This document shows, one piece after another, positions 1-12,989 of a stretch of 64,000 bases of DNA (within the stretch, counting starts at the first letter, position 1; each line of letters starts with the position of its first letter). The notes beneath the pieces were generated by a model. That model saw only the letters and a list, made by a program, of their open reading frames with translations, was not told the DNA's origin and made no database searches. This DNA comes from Salvia splendens (lineage: Eukaryota; Streptophyta; Magnoliopsida; Lamiales; Lamiaceae): positions 11,260,729 to 11,324,728 of the forward strand of contig NC_056038.1 in the NCBI RefSeq assembly GCF_004379255.2, in the 5' to 3' direction. Both the position numbers and the translations under genes were made by a program.

Positions 1-966
1 AACTAGCTAAGACAACCCAGGTAAGGAAATAAATTGTGCTATGCATTGAGACGCCAAGTTAACACGAAAGAGAAACAAAATTTAGCAAATTTAGTGTAAA
101 AAGTACTGGCTTTCTCTTGAGTAAGTGGAATAACTCACAATACAAAGAATAGGCAGTTTGCATCACCCTAAGAATCCCCAGACGTATGCAGATAGAATAG
201 GTATCGTACTAGCAGAGGTATGATCCAGAAACTGCTATCAATTTAACATTTCCCCTTGTACCGAAGCAAGTCTTTATGATTTTTGGAAATTCACATAGTA
301 ACCCTAGCCTCTTGTGCTCTAGACAACTCAGCAGAATTATCATTAGATGTGGGTTTGCTTTTCACACATTAAGATCTTGTGAAGCAAGATATCTACACCA
401 ATTCAAAGAATTTTCTAAAATGTGTTTTCAACTTTACGACACATCCTTTAAAAGTTTTAAAATATCAATCCAGAATGTAATAACATTATCTTTTACCTTA
501 ATTTATAGTACAACATGAAATGCTAGTTTTGTAACTCGCACACACCCTCCCCTGAATGTTGTAAATTCAGAATATATCTTGACATTCAAGTTGACTCTTA
601 CAGGGACCTTTTTAATCAGTTTTAAGAAGAGAACACATCACGGTTGATATTATCCACTCTCAATCTGCTTAGCATTAAATTAATTATATGCAAAATTTTC
701 TGTTGTCTTAAATCCTACTACAAGTTTTCCCTCGAGTGGAAGGTTGCCCCATAAAGTTCAGACTTCAGAGGGTCCTTTTCTGACTGATGTCAGTTTCATT
801 GGCAATAAATTCATAAATTGTTATAGAAACTAATCCATGATTTATAAGACAGATTTCCTACAACTGGCTTCACCATATTCATAAACTGGACTGGAAGGAA
901 GAAATTATATCAGAACTGAGATCCAAAGAACATTTCGAAAGATTGTTGGCAGTAGCAATTACTTAC
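1..966. other. Left-edge non-coding stretch, probably FURRY intron
   Basis: No exon of the neighbouring FURRY gene could be found here on the minus strand, although the exon ending at 967 closes in phase 0 with a good donor and the family continues for well over a thousand residues. The stretch is AT-rich with scattered stops in all frames. I read it as the intron that follows the last resolved exon. No repeat or RNA gene was recognised. Confidence 0.5.
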
Positions 967-3900
967 TACATGTAGTTCAGAGGCAGATTTGAGGGAAGGA
1001 AAAATCAGATGGAATAGTTCTTTTGTCGCTGCTGAACCCCCACCTTCTCGACTATCAATTGGGCATGAGCATGCAAACATTGCATACATGAGCCATTGAT
1101 CCAGCTTATTGTCAGTGTCCTGCGATTGATAAGCCTTTCCCCCCAATTCCGTTGGTGTGATATGAGCAAGACGCTGAATAATATCTAATCTGCAATAGAA
1201 GTTAAACCTAACTGTTTAAATACAGTCACAAGAGAACCTGAATAATTGATTACGTCATTTTATCTGCAATATAGAACACCACAGCTTTGTTTATTCTTTA
1301 GTTCCAGGCCTTATTGTATTGTTAGGGTAATGATTCGTTAAGTTTGCTGCTTCATAGGAAGTCCTCACATATAATCTGAGAAAACCTTAGATAGCATATC
1401 TGGGAGAGTTGATCATAAAGATATTACTTACTTTGCCTCCCGAACAGAACTAGGACAGAGTTCAGCCGCATACTTGACAATCTCACTTAGACATCGAGCC
1501 CATCTATATTTATCAGGACTCTCAAACATTATAGACTGAAGAGTTACATCAGGAGGTACAGCATCCGACTCACGTTTCAGGTCAAAAGGACGACCAGAAT
1601 CCCAGTAGCAGCTCTGAACAATATCATCCTGAAATAAATTTCACTCCTACTTTAAACATGGTATGAAACATTCACTATTGAAAAATAAAGACACTAAACA
1701 ACAGAACTAGCTGGAGCCAGAATCAGTTACTTACCCCATTCTCTTCTAGAACGTCGATTATGAATATTGGTTCAGCTTCACTTTTCAAGATATGATCTGG
1801 ACGTTCTTGCATGCAAAGTTCTCGAATATCATGTCGTAGAGCACGGACACAACGCAGCAACTCCAAAGCAGTATGCCTGATCTGACTATCTACAGAACTT
1901 AAGAATATAAGACCAACTGCATCTATCTCTGAAGCACGGAACTCAAGTGCCTCCTGAGATTTGAATGATGACCTCTTTAATCCCTCGTTTTTTCGCAAGG
2001 GTTTTGCATCAAGGCCATCATTTTCCAACTTATCATCTAATAGGCAAGCTCTCCAAAAACGCATGAGTTCAAGTAGGCGTCCCAATGATGTCTGAATAAG
2101 AAGGGGGAACTCATCTGGAAGGCGTAGGATGAAATTTGCCATACCTCTCATAACTGCAAAGCGGCGATGAGGGAGGTATCTCACAATCCGATTCAGGACC
2201 TGCACAGCTTCCTCACGAACTCCAGGATCAATGCTAATGCCATGCTGAGGTATTATTTCCGTGATTTTATCACTTCTTCCGACTTCCTCGATGAGATAGG
2301 GTATGCACTTTAGCACCGAGCGAAAAAGATACCCTTGGGATTTCTCTTTCGTGACAGCATCTGAGAACTATTTATCAGTTTTATGTTGGTCCGTTGCAAC
2401 ATACAGGAGGCAGTTCGGCAAACATATAAAGCACTTCACAGGTCTAATTCAAATGTCTAAAATATGTATGGTTGGGTTTATATTATTAACTATTATACAT
2501 ACTGAAATAATGCTCAAATACTAAGAGCATTAAATTAAACCCAATAAGGCAAAATACAAATAATGTGAGTTAAAAGTGAGAAGCCATCATTAGAGGCGGA
2601 TAAAACATGGAAGATGAAAAACTTATGCACTGATCTATTGGTGCTTTTTTCCAGTCGGGTTTTGAAACAGATCATATTTCTTAAACCAAAGTTTCCTGGC
2701 TGCGAATATGCAGAAATAATGCTCACTTCAATATTAATATAATCTTAATCTAGTTTATCTACGTATTGAATGAGAAGGTTATTAGTTAATGAAGTACTAA
2801 TAATATTTTTCCAATAGTTACGACAAGCCTATGACTATAGCCACAGGCATGGAGGACACAGTATGATAGCAAAGGGGTTAATATGATTCAAGAATGCATT
2901 GAAGAGGCAGTCAGTGGATGTGATTGCTCCAGATGATATATCCTGAGAGTACCAAACATATGAGAATGACAATTCCCTTATAATAGATGTTTCTTGAAAT
3001 CAACCTGTGCAAGATCAAGAAGGACTAATTTATTACAGTTCGATTTCCAGGCTCCAGCACTTCCTCTTTCTTCAAAGAGTTTATAAAACACTAAGCCTAG
3101 ATGACGAATACCAATAAAGCAAAAAATATATTTGTCAAGTTTATAATGCTTCATGTGATGTGAGGATCAACATGCCCAGATAATATCCCATCTTTAAGCA
3201 TAAAGACGTGCAAGGGCTTTAGAATATACCTATCGTGGTCCTTGAAGAAGTAAGAAGAGCATGGCTATAGGTTCTATGGCAAGATCTCAAAATGGCTTCA
3301 ATTGCAGCCTTAACTTTTGGGATGTAGTGGCCAATATTATGAACTGCCAAGTGCCAATGCAGCACAAAAACTGTAAGATGGGATTTTCTTCTAAAGGAAA
3401 AGACACGGTATACTTCATGGTTAAGGAATTAAAAACTACCGTGAAGAATTTCCAACCCAGCATGCTGGCTAGTAGGAGACATAACAATGGCAAGCAATGC
3501 ACGAAGACCAATCACCTTTGCCTCGGGACTATCTTGCCTCAGCAATTCAAGAATCGTGTGATTCATTGCAAAATCAAGATTATGTTCTGCTATAGTTACA
3601 CAGAATTCCACAAGTTTGTCATGTTGGACATCCTGTGTGAGCATTCCTTTCCTGAGAATTGTCAAAAGCTGAGAGGTAACACTGTCTAGGTAATCCCATA
3701 CACGATTTGGAGGCTGTTTATCACCATGGACACTCAAGTAAAACCTCAGAACACGATGCAAACAATCTAATGCCATGAAGCGGTGGTTCTTATCCTGAAA
3801 CATAAAATCAATCAAATACTAAAATTCCTAAAAGACGAAGTTATAAATACACACACAAATATATGGTACAAAATTAATTATGCTGATATCAAATCATAAC

Positions 3901-6900
3901 AGCTCAGACTATACTAAACTTACCCTAAGATGTTTGTACAGTTGTTCCATGTGCAAACCAATATTACCAAGGAAAACATTAGGGTCGCCAAGGCATAGGA
4001 GAAGGGTCACCAAAGGGTAACCGACCTAAACAAAGAAAAAACTCATGTTAGTCGAGTCATGCAAGATACATTAGAACAGATAACATCTTTAGCATAAAAT
4101 ATAAGATTGCCATAGAGACCAAAACAAGATGAACCGAATTTATTGATGATATTATCAGTAATAAAAGCATTGTCCCCCTTGCCACTAGTCTATCATTTTA
4201 TTCCTGTCACCATGCCCCACATAAGCTCTATTTCCATAAGGCGATTTCTTCACCACCAATTATCAACAACTGATGTTGACAACTTGACATCGATAAACAA
4301 TAGTGTTTTTCCTTTACTAAATTAGTTTAATATTCTAAGTAGATATCAAAAAATAAATAAAGCAATATCATTTAAGTTTTCTAGTTGTACTATTATGGGT
4401 AGAAGGATACTTCTAATTCATCAATTTTCAGAAAGCAGTTGACTAGGGAAAATTAACTAGATTGTCCATCCAAATATGGGGGTGACAAAAAGTGAAATAT
4501 GGAATTTTATTTAGATAAACATTAGTAACTCCTATAAGGGAGTAGTGAAAATTTTATAAATTACAACATCCACTCAAGACCAAATTTATCCGACATCATG
4601 GAAGAATACAACACTTTGGCATCATCAAGATATTGTCAGGATTATAAGGTTCTAATATATAAGCATATTCGTGATAACACAACATCAAATTAGACAGGAA
4701 AGAAGTAGATATGGAGTATCATTTTCGTCATATGGAAATTGGAATTCATCAAAAAGATAACAATTGATTGTTGAATTAATGACACAAAACAGATAAAAAA
4801 ACATAATAAAATTTGTTTATGAAAAGTAAGGTCAAGCAGCTGCAGCACAAAGATTGTAACCGGGCATTTCATTTTTTTCAAGAATAATATACCATGGCAG
4901 TATTGGGTATACTCTTGAATGAAACGAGAGTTTATTGGACAAACATTGGTATTTTACTTCATTGATCAAAATTACTTGTAACAGAGACTAATGGTTTGTA
5001 ACACTGAAACTTACAGCTATATGTTTACTTTGTTTGTCCATCCAGTGCATCAACAGCCCCCGTATTCTTACAACAGCATCATACCAAAAGGTCAATGCAG
5101 GTTCAACGCCAGTAGGAGGCCACTGACCTTTTCCACCATCAGCAAGTGGTGCTAGTATATTTGAAAGCATGTTGCAAAGTGCATGGTGAAGTTCACTTTT
5201 ACGCTTGTGAGGAGCACGATTTAGAGGGTTGGCTTTTGCAATAAAGGAGGCAGATGCATTCAGACCTCCCTCTGTTTTAACCTGAATAACGTCATCTCTT
5301 TGTCACGCAAATGTTTTGCTAACAGCTTACTGTTCAATGAGAATAACTCAGACATACCCCAAGTTTGAGGTAACGCATCCCGTTGATAATACTGAGTGTT
5401 TCACTCCTTGCAACACTAGTATCAATTCGGCGAGTATTAAGCTCCATGAAGAAGCGTTCAGTCACAGAACTAAATCTAGAGAACAATAAAGGCATGTAAA
5501 TACTGAATCAGATTGTAGTGCATCATAAAGACTTTAAAACACATTATTAATAATATAGTAATGACGGATGATGAAACTAAAGAAATGTCACAATCAAGCC
5601 ACAAGTTCCAAACTTTGAATAAATAGCAGAAATGAATTCAATCCCAAGTCTTGCTGCCACTTAAAAAAATACTCCTCCGTCCACAACCAATAATCTCTTT
5701 TTTCCATTTTGGCCCATTCACAAAATTTAGTCCCTTTTGGCCCACCATTTTTCCCCACTCTCTCTCCTATTCGTCCATCTTCAACTAACAATACTCAAAT
5801 CATTTTTTTCTCTCTCCTTACCAATTTTACAGTAAAATGTGTGTTGTGCACTACCGAGACTATTGGTAATGGACGGATATAGTATATTTTATGGAGCTGT
5901 CTCCTAATCAATAATCATGAAAGGTATTATAATTTATAGCTTGGCCATTGTACATGGACCTCATAAATGTTTACTTGTGTAAAAAGTGTTCATCCTGTTA
6001 TCCACAAGAAACAATGTTTCCATAAAAGTTAAAACGGTGCTGATCATGACATTAACCGAGTCCTCATAATACAAGAAACAGAAGCTATAAAAACCTGGAA
6101 TGGCATCATCCACTTTTAATAAATTTGGAATGTCATGTCGTTCACAATTTATAACTTGAGTAATTGAAATATCCAAAGTGTCTAAGTGTGCAGTTCATAT
6201 CATAAACATAAAATATAACAACGAAGTAACTAAGTCTCTTTTCTAGAGGCCGGCCTCATACACTGTTTCAAACTCATTTTCCTCTTTTTTTCATACATAA
6301 TTGTAACTTAACTTGAGTGGCAGATGAGATAACACAAGGAAACCAAGTGAGGATCTGGGAAAACATAAATTAACACCTTTTGGGAAAATTATCAGCAGAC
6401 ACCCCAGCACATATATGATGCTATGCTTTTCTCTTGGTTACACCAGTGCACATGATACTCGCCAATTTACTATTATATCCATACCTGATACGTGATAGAG
6501 CACCAAGGAGCTGTGCGACTAGGTCTAGCAGAAGTCCCCTTAAGTCAACAAGAGAAGGATATTCGACTTGGCTGACGACCCTGTCATTCCCAAAGAATCC
6601 AAAGAAAATAAAAATAAATAAAAAATAAGTGAGGGTGCTGTTCTAATGCAATCAAGCTAAGATGCAACATAAAAGAAAACTTAGGGAGTTCGTTGCAAGC
6701 AAAATTAGCAAATCATCGAACCACACAACGAGTCGTATCAATAGCTTTTAAGAAAGCATCCTTTTTTATTTTTCATATAATCAACAGATTTGGATGCAAG
6801 CAAAATTAGCAAATCATCAAACCATGCAACAAGTAGTATCAATAGCTTTAAAGAAAGCATCCCTTTTGATTTTTCATATAATCAACAGATGTGAGACCAC

Positions 6901-9900
6901 TATCTCCCTACATTGAAACTCTAAACTAAGTTTGAAAGTCTTTTGTCAATAAGAGAAAAAAAATCTGGGAGGTAGAAAGCATCCACCATTAAATATGTAC
7001 TGGTATATGAGCCTATTTTCAGCACTTATCCTGCTTACTTATATTGTTAGGCATAAAAAGAAAACACCACAAAGAATCATTCCATTAAACAGAACATCTA
7101 GAGGAATCTTCAGGTCTCTGAGAGGATATAGCTAATAATTTTTTTATTTGACTAACATCTTCACTATCAAAACTAGCAGGAAAGTATAGCTAAAAACAAC
7201 TATATCCACAATAATTATGACAGCTTATATACTCTGCATGGCATGAAAACTATTTTAGCCAACAAAAAAAATTCAACCCAATCTTGTCACTTTATAGATT
7301 TCATGCACATCAACCTGGGAATATACACCAGCCAAAGATATCACATATTTAGCATAAGTCAGGTGTGGAATCTGCTAGATAGTTTGACTAAAATTTGTAA
7401 TCATACACCAGCTTTTAGACAAAGTTAGGTCACGATTACCTGTCTGCATTAATCAACCAATCGAAGACAAAGTTTTCAAGCCCAATCCAGAGTTTTTCTG
7501 CCAAAAGGGGAAGACCATTAGAATTTTTAAATTATTTTTCTTCTATTAAGGGGTGGGGGAGGGTTGAGAAGTCCCAGCCAAAGGAAGATAGATGGCAAAC
7601 ATAAATCAGGAAGTTTTTTTTATGGGATCATGGGATTCACTTTGGCATAAGATTCAAGGGACAGTAACTGCGTGAACAAACCTGTAAGTCCTTCTTGTGG
7701 ACAGCACTCTACAAAGCGAATACATGCAGAGCAAAAAATACATTCCACTGCAAGCTGTATGATTAACATAATAAGGAAACCAAAGTTATTATGAATTGAG
7801 TTTACTGGAATAGTCTTGAAATCTTTTGCTTCAGAAAAAAAGAAGATAAAACTAAAATGGTTCTCTTAGGAGTTAGGACCAGTATCAGTATATCAGTTAA
7901 GTAAATCCCACTTACACATTAATACTGGGGTTTTTTCTTTTTTGATTCTAGACTACAATTAACATTCCTCGAGTGTACTGGACTTTTTTTATTCCGCCTT
8001 TAGGAGAGACGCGTGACCCTCATACGTCTCTTGTTAATGAAACGCATGACGGAGATGCGTCTTTCATGGAGACGCATGAGTGACATGCGTCTATCAATTA
8101 TTTCGATTTTTTTTAACGACGCATAAGTGTTATGCGTCTTAGGGAGAGACGCATCTCCCTCATGCGCCTTTTGTTTTTTTTTTTTTCACGGACGACGCAT
8201 GAGGCTCATGCGTCTTAGGGATGCGTCTCTAATTCGCATAAAATCCACGCACAAAGGCAGTAGCCTCATTCAGACGCGAGAGAAAGAGAGAACGGGCGAT
8301 TTCAGACGATTTTTCCTTGGCAATTCCGGCTAATCCGACAATTTCCCCTCGTATTCCGGTAAGTTTCCTCCAAATAAACAACAAATAAGGGAGAAATGTT
8401 GAAAGATTGGAGGAAACTTACCGGAATACGAGGGGAAATCGTCGGATTCGCCGGAATTGCCAAGGAAAAATCGTCTGAAATCGCCCGTTCTCTCTTTCTC
8501 TCGCGTCTGAATGAGGCTATTGCCTCTGTGCATGGATTTTATGCTAATTAGAGACGCATGAGCCTCATGCGTCTCTCCCTAAGAAGCATTACGCTCATGC
8601 GTCGTCCGTGAAATTAAAAAAAAAACAAAAGACGCATGAGGGAGATGCGTCTCTCCCTAAGACGCATAACACTTATGCGTCGGTAAAAAAAATCGAAAAA
8701 ATTGATAGGCGCATGTCCCTCATGCGTCTCTATGAAAGACGCATCTTCGTCATGCGTTTCATTAACAAGAGACGCATGAGGGTCATGCGTCTCTCCCAAA
8801 GGCGGAATAAAAAAAAGTCCAGTACACTCGAGGAATGTTAATTGTAGTCTAGAATCAAAAAAGAAAAAACCCTTAATACTGTCATAGAATGATAAAATTT
8901 TAACCATTAGTCAAACACTAAATAGTGTTCACATCTTTTTAATGGACTCATGCATGATTTATTTATATAGGATTATCAAAATCTATTCAACAATCAACAT
9001 GCATCCAACCAACAAATACAATTTGTTACCTCGATAAAAAATTAAACCATAATTCCCATAAGTCAACATCATGGTTAGCACACAAGTTATACGACATGCA
9101 GTTACTGAAAAAAATATACTTGCTTTATGAAGAGCTCCAAGTTCTTCTCAAGATTTGTTTTAGTTGTTTTCTCAGGATTATATTGAGAAACAAGTCAACA
9201 ACTAAAAGATAGATGCATTAAAGACTAGAACTTGAGAATTTTAAAGACATATCCTTCACTAAGAAAATTGTTGAGATGATAGCTATATCCTCTCAGGCTA
9301 GGCTATCAAAACCAGATGCATATTCTAGTTGAAATTGCTTGTTCATATTCAACTTTCAAGTGCATCACTCTGCAAATAATCCACTTTCATCACATTGAAT
9401 TATATCTTCTTTAATTCATGTTTAGTCTTGTGACTAATTATTTTTCAAATCCTGTCTCCCACTCAGTATCATCTAACCATTTCCTAGAACAGCACCTTAG
9501 TATTATCACATACTATCTTCTATACAATCAAATGGAAAATGGACAGAGAAACAAAACTAACTACCCTGACAGGGTGTGGAAGAATGTGAAAGTAACTTTC
9601 ATAAGAACGAAGAGACAGGGTGTGAAAGTAACTTTCATAAGAATGAAGAGAGACTAACCTTCCTTTGAAATGTTGAAGCATCATTTGCACCTTTTGGAGA
9701 TTCACTGCACAGTTAACCCAAAAGGCCTTCTTATATACAAATGAAAATATTAACTATTAAGGGCAAACAGATATAGTATATCCCTACTACTAAACAGACA
9801 ACAATTCAAAGCCACTGTAGAATTAGGTGTTATTATCATATATACACCTTTTCAGTCAAGCTTGCATGTTAATATCTGAATTTTAATCAAGGATCTATAC

Positions 9901-11506
9901 TTTCCTGTCAAATAGACAATTGAGATTGATCATCTGAAACAGCCAATATCATCATGTTGAATAGGTTAGAGCATATAATGGAAGATTAAAAATTTTGGTA
10001 ACCTTAGGGATCTTACATACTGATCTGGTAGAAATCAATGTAGAGCTGGTACCAGGGAAAGTCTCATCAGTCAATCAATTAACAGCTTAAGTCAACTCAA
10101 TGAAGGAAAGTATCAAACATCATTGATTCACTAAGCTTGTTTTGTTAAACCACTATTTCTAGACTTGTGCATTACTCTATAGTATTTGAAACCTATAGGC
10201 TAGCGTAGGTGTTTTTCATATCCACAAAACCTATAAATGTTCGTTCAAATAAAACTTCAGAAGGAAATTTAGAAGAGTAAAGTCAGTTATCTGATTGACC
10301 ATCCAAAGAGTCATTCTGGAGGAGCCTTTTATAACCGTGGCCTGTTTTGGGAGATTACTGAAGTTTCTTCAAACAGTGCACTAATCAGTTACTTTGGGTA
10401 GCTATATAGCATTGAGCATAGACTATGATATAAACTATCTTATAACTGGACAGTTGAACTTAAACTGGTAAAAGCTGGCAACAACCTGAAATCTGCAACT
10501 AAAGTACAAGATCACTTAACCATAAAGCTATATGTTTTAGTCAATGACTACTCTATTTGCAAGCATATAGATGGAAAACCAATTATGTCATAGCCCGACA
10601 TCGTTCAAGGGATTAGTATTGCAGAATAATACAATCCAGATTAGCCAGGACAATATTACCTGTATATTAAGCAAGTTCAAACCCAAGAGGTGGAGCTTTC
10701 TAATGAGTTAGTCTGCAAATAAAAAGGCCTGCTAGCCAGCAAGTCAACTACTCATTGTTTGATATATTCCTATATCTTATTGTTTGTTTGTGGAGTTTAA
10801 TTGGATGATGTATTCAAGAGATAACATAGCTACTTAAGACTACATTTAAAGATAAATTCATTAAAGGAATGTTACTTTTTAGTTGACTGGCGAGTAACAA
10901 GAAACAATATTATGGAGAAAGAAAAACCTTTCTCTCCATCTTAAAAGAGCCTCAAGTAAAGGTACAGGGGTATGTCGAGCCACCATCGCTAAAGAATCCA
11001 ATACTTGTTCGTAAGCTGGATCTGATGGCCGAAGATACTGTCCATCCTGCAAATTTGTTGAGCCACAGTTACTCGAGCATGTATTGCTAATTATGAGAAA
11101 AATGTAGAGTCAAGAACCAGGGATATATTCATAAACTCTCCCAATATAGTGATCTCATCGATTACTCAACTACCATATAGACTGCTAAAGTGCTAATACC
11201 TTTTTTATTTAATATGCAGTAACTTTGTCATACCAATAGGTCGATCCTTCACCAATCTAAGCCATATTGCTAGAATCTAACTGGTTGAATGGTACTTTGC
11301 ATCAGAATCCAACATAAACATTACATATGAATACAATGAACTGCAGAACCGCACTAAAACTAGAATATCTCAATCACTAAAATATCATACACAGACACAA
11401 ACAACCTTACCTGAACTTGAGCAGTTTCAATACGTCGCCTGGCAAGAGGAAGGAACCGCTGCAGCAGCGCATCGACAATCAGTTTTGCCGCACTCCCAGC
11501 CTTCAT
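967..11506 (-). CDS. FRY: FURRY-type cell morphogenesis protein, 5' part (3' end outside window)
   Basis: Large ARM/HEAT-repeat scaffold of the FURRY/MOR2/Tao3 family, known to work with NDR-type kinases in polarised growth; the cellular role here is inferred from the family. Fourteen coding exons on the minus strand: 11506-11411, 11046-10928, 9704-9659, 7754-7682, 7497-7440, 6580-6485, 5475-5358, 5281-5015, 4025-3924, 3794-3440, 3343-3230, 2360-1735, 1628-1432, 1189-967. Every junction is GT-AG and the frame is kept through all of them, giving 830 residues. The start begins [18 protein letters not shown], the usual family start. Recognisable stretches include [19 protein letters not shown] and [17 protein letters not shown]. 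The plant family protein exceeds 2000 residues, so more than half is missing to the left. Introns hold a Stowaway MITE, a local duplication and a fold-back element. No disrupted exon was seen. Identity is very secure; exact splice sites are by eye. Confidence 0.93.
5672..5882. mobile_element. Stowaway-like MITE in FURRY intron
   Basis: Starts CTCCTCCGTCCACAACCAAT and ends with the degenerate complement ATTGGTAATGGACGGATATAG. Flanked by TA on both sides (5670-5671 and 5883-5884), the Stowaway/Tc1-mariner target. The ends have drifted, so it is an older copy. No coding capacity. Confidence 0.65.
6695..6892. repeat. Tandem duplication of about 100 bp in FURRY intron
   Basis: Two adjacent copies of about 101 bp begin with GCAAGCAAAATTAGCAAATC at 6695 and 6796 and end around AATCAACAGAT. 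They differ at roughly ten positions, so this is not a very recent event. It lies wholly in the intron between the exons ending at 7440 and starting at 6580. Confidence 0.8.
7919..8880. mobile_element. 946-bp fold-back DNA transposon with 8-bp target duplication
   Basis: Element 7927-8872 is flanked by the perfect 8-bp duplication TTAATACT (7919-7926 and 8873-8880). Its ends are GGGGTTTTTTCTTTTTTGAT and the complement, and inversion continues for about 430 bp per arm up to a short loop near 8371-8405, so the whole element is one long hairpin. Each arm carries about six short palindromes of the type GACGCATGAG-nn-CTCATGCGTC. No transposase is encoded. The 8-bp duplication fits hAT-type or MULE-type mobilisation, but the G-rich end matches no family I can name. 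It sits in FURRY intron 3 (7755-9658), so it would be transcribed with the gene. Confidence 0.88.
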
Positions 11507-12989
11507 TTCTTCCCCGAGTAGAATACAAAATGCAAACAACTCCCAACTTCACAAATTCATCCTATCTGTACTCATTGTGTTCATGTCCATCAGTGATCCC
11601 AATCACATCCAACTGCCCAGAAATCGCCTATAAAACACGAAAGCAGAATTCAATTACATTAGCTAAAAAGGAAAATTTTCAGATTCAAACACTGCTTCCA
11701 TATTACATTCATGATGTAAACCCATCTCATAAATTTCACCCCTTTTTATTTAGGTTAAATTATTTAGTCACATATACAATCACCAAGTTTTGTAAATATA
11801 GAAGTTTTAGAGTGCCATCCAGCAAAGTATAATAAATATTGAAGAATTTCTTAAATGGGGAAAGATTATAAGCTCCAGCTGAAATCAGACAATCAGTTTA
11901 CAAGCGCAACAAAATGTGTCATGGAAGCTAAAAAAACATTCCAAGTCTAAACCAATCCCAATAGCATTGGCGATAATACTTATCATAATAATTATGTGTT
12001 TCCTCCATCAAATTCCATGCAAAGCAAAAAGGCAGATTTGTGCAAATCATTTGTTAAAGATCTTCTCCTAATGGCTAATGAAATCATGATTGATGAAACT
12101 GCAAATCAAAATGAAGACCTTAGCATACAAATAAAACATGAGTTAAATGAGATCAAATCTCAACAAAGATTTTGACCAGAAAATCTCCCATTCCGCCTCA
12201 CATATAAAGACCACCTGTCTCACCAATAGTAAAGTTGACAATTTTAATTCCATCTTGCTCCAACCCACATTTTAAATATCCGCAACCAGTCATTCAGTAT
12301 TCACTTCCGCAAACAAGGAAAAATCGCAAATTCAGGTAACTCCGTGTAACAAGATCCAGTTATCCTCCAGTCTGTGTCAACAACAGACTAAAAATCAAAT
12401 CTTCATTATCATTTTTTTACAGCAACTCAATCTGGTGCCAGATTGACCGACGCCCCAAAAATTGCAAAATCTCAAATCCGTTCAGGGTAAATTATTCGAC
12501 CCAAACAATAATAATACTCCAATCAATAAAAAGAAGAAGTCAAGTGCCCGAACCTCTCTAGGAATTCATCCGTCTGAAACTGTGTTCTTCTCGCCGGAAA
12601 TCAACACATCAGCACCCAGCTCAGCGGATCTATCCCCCATTTCGAACTCTCTTCCCGGTCCCGGAACGAACCTTCCCTTCACCCTGAATTTCTGTCTCTC
12701 AAGCTCGACATTAACATGTGTGTGTGTGTGTGTGTGAATCGTGAGTGAGCAGAGCAGGGACGGGGAATAGATGGAAATTTGGGAGCTGGAGTAGACAGCT
12801 AGTATGAAATTGAATTTGGGTGAGTTCGGCGATTCCAATTTCAATTACATTAATTGATATCAAAAAAATGTATAGATTGAAATTGAATTATAATTCTAAA
12901 ATTTTTAATTCCATGATTTGAATTTCATATCAAATTGAAGAAAATTGGAATTTCAAATAATCATAAAACTAAAATTGATAGTTTCACTA
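11507..12989 (-). promoter_or_regulatory. FURRY 5' flank / putative 5' UTR and promoter region
   Basis: No coding region is supported upstream of the FURRY start. Open frames here are short and resemble nothing known. The gene's 5' UTR and promoter must lie in this stretch, but no TATA box or transcription start can be assigned. From about 12830 the sequence becomes AATT-rich and leads into the CA/GT mirror repeat. Confidence 0.4.
12717..12736. repeat. (TG)10 microsatellite
   Basis: Ten uninterrupted TG units, about 1.2 kb upstream of the FURRY start codon. Confidence 0.95.

Noticed and set aside
11485..11832. 115-codon plus-strand frame across the FURRY start
   Set aside because: It is antisense to FURRY exon 1 and its 5' flank, with no family resemblance.
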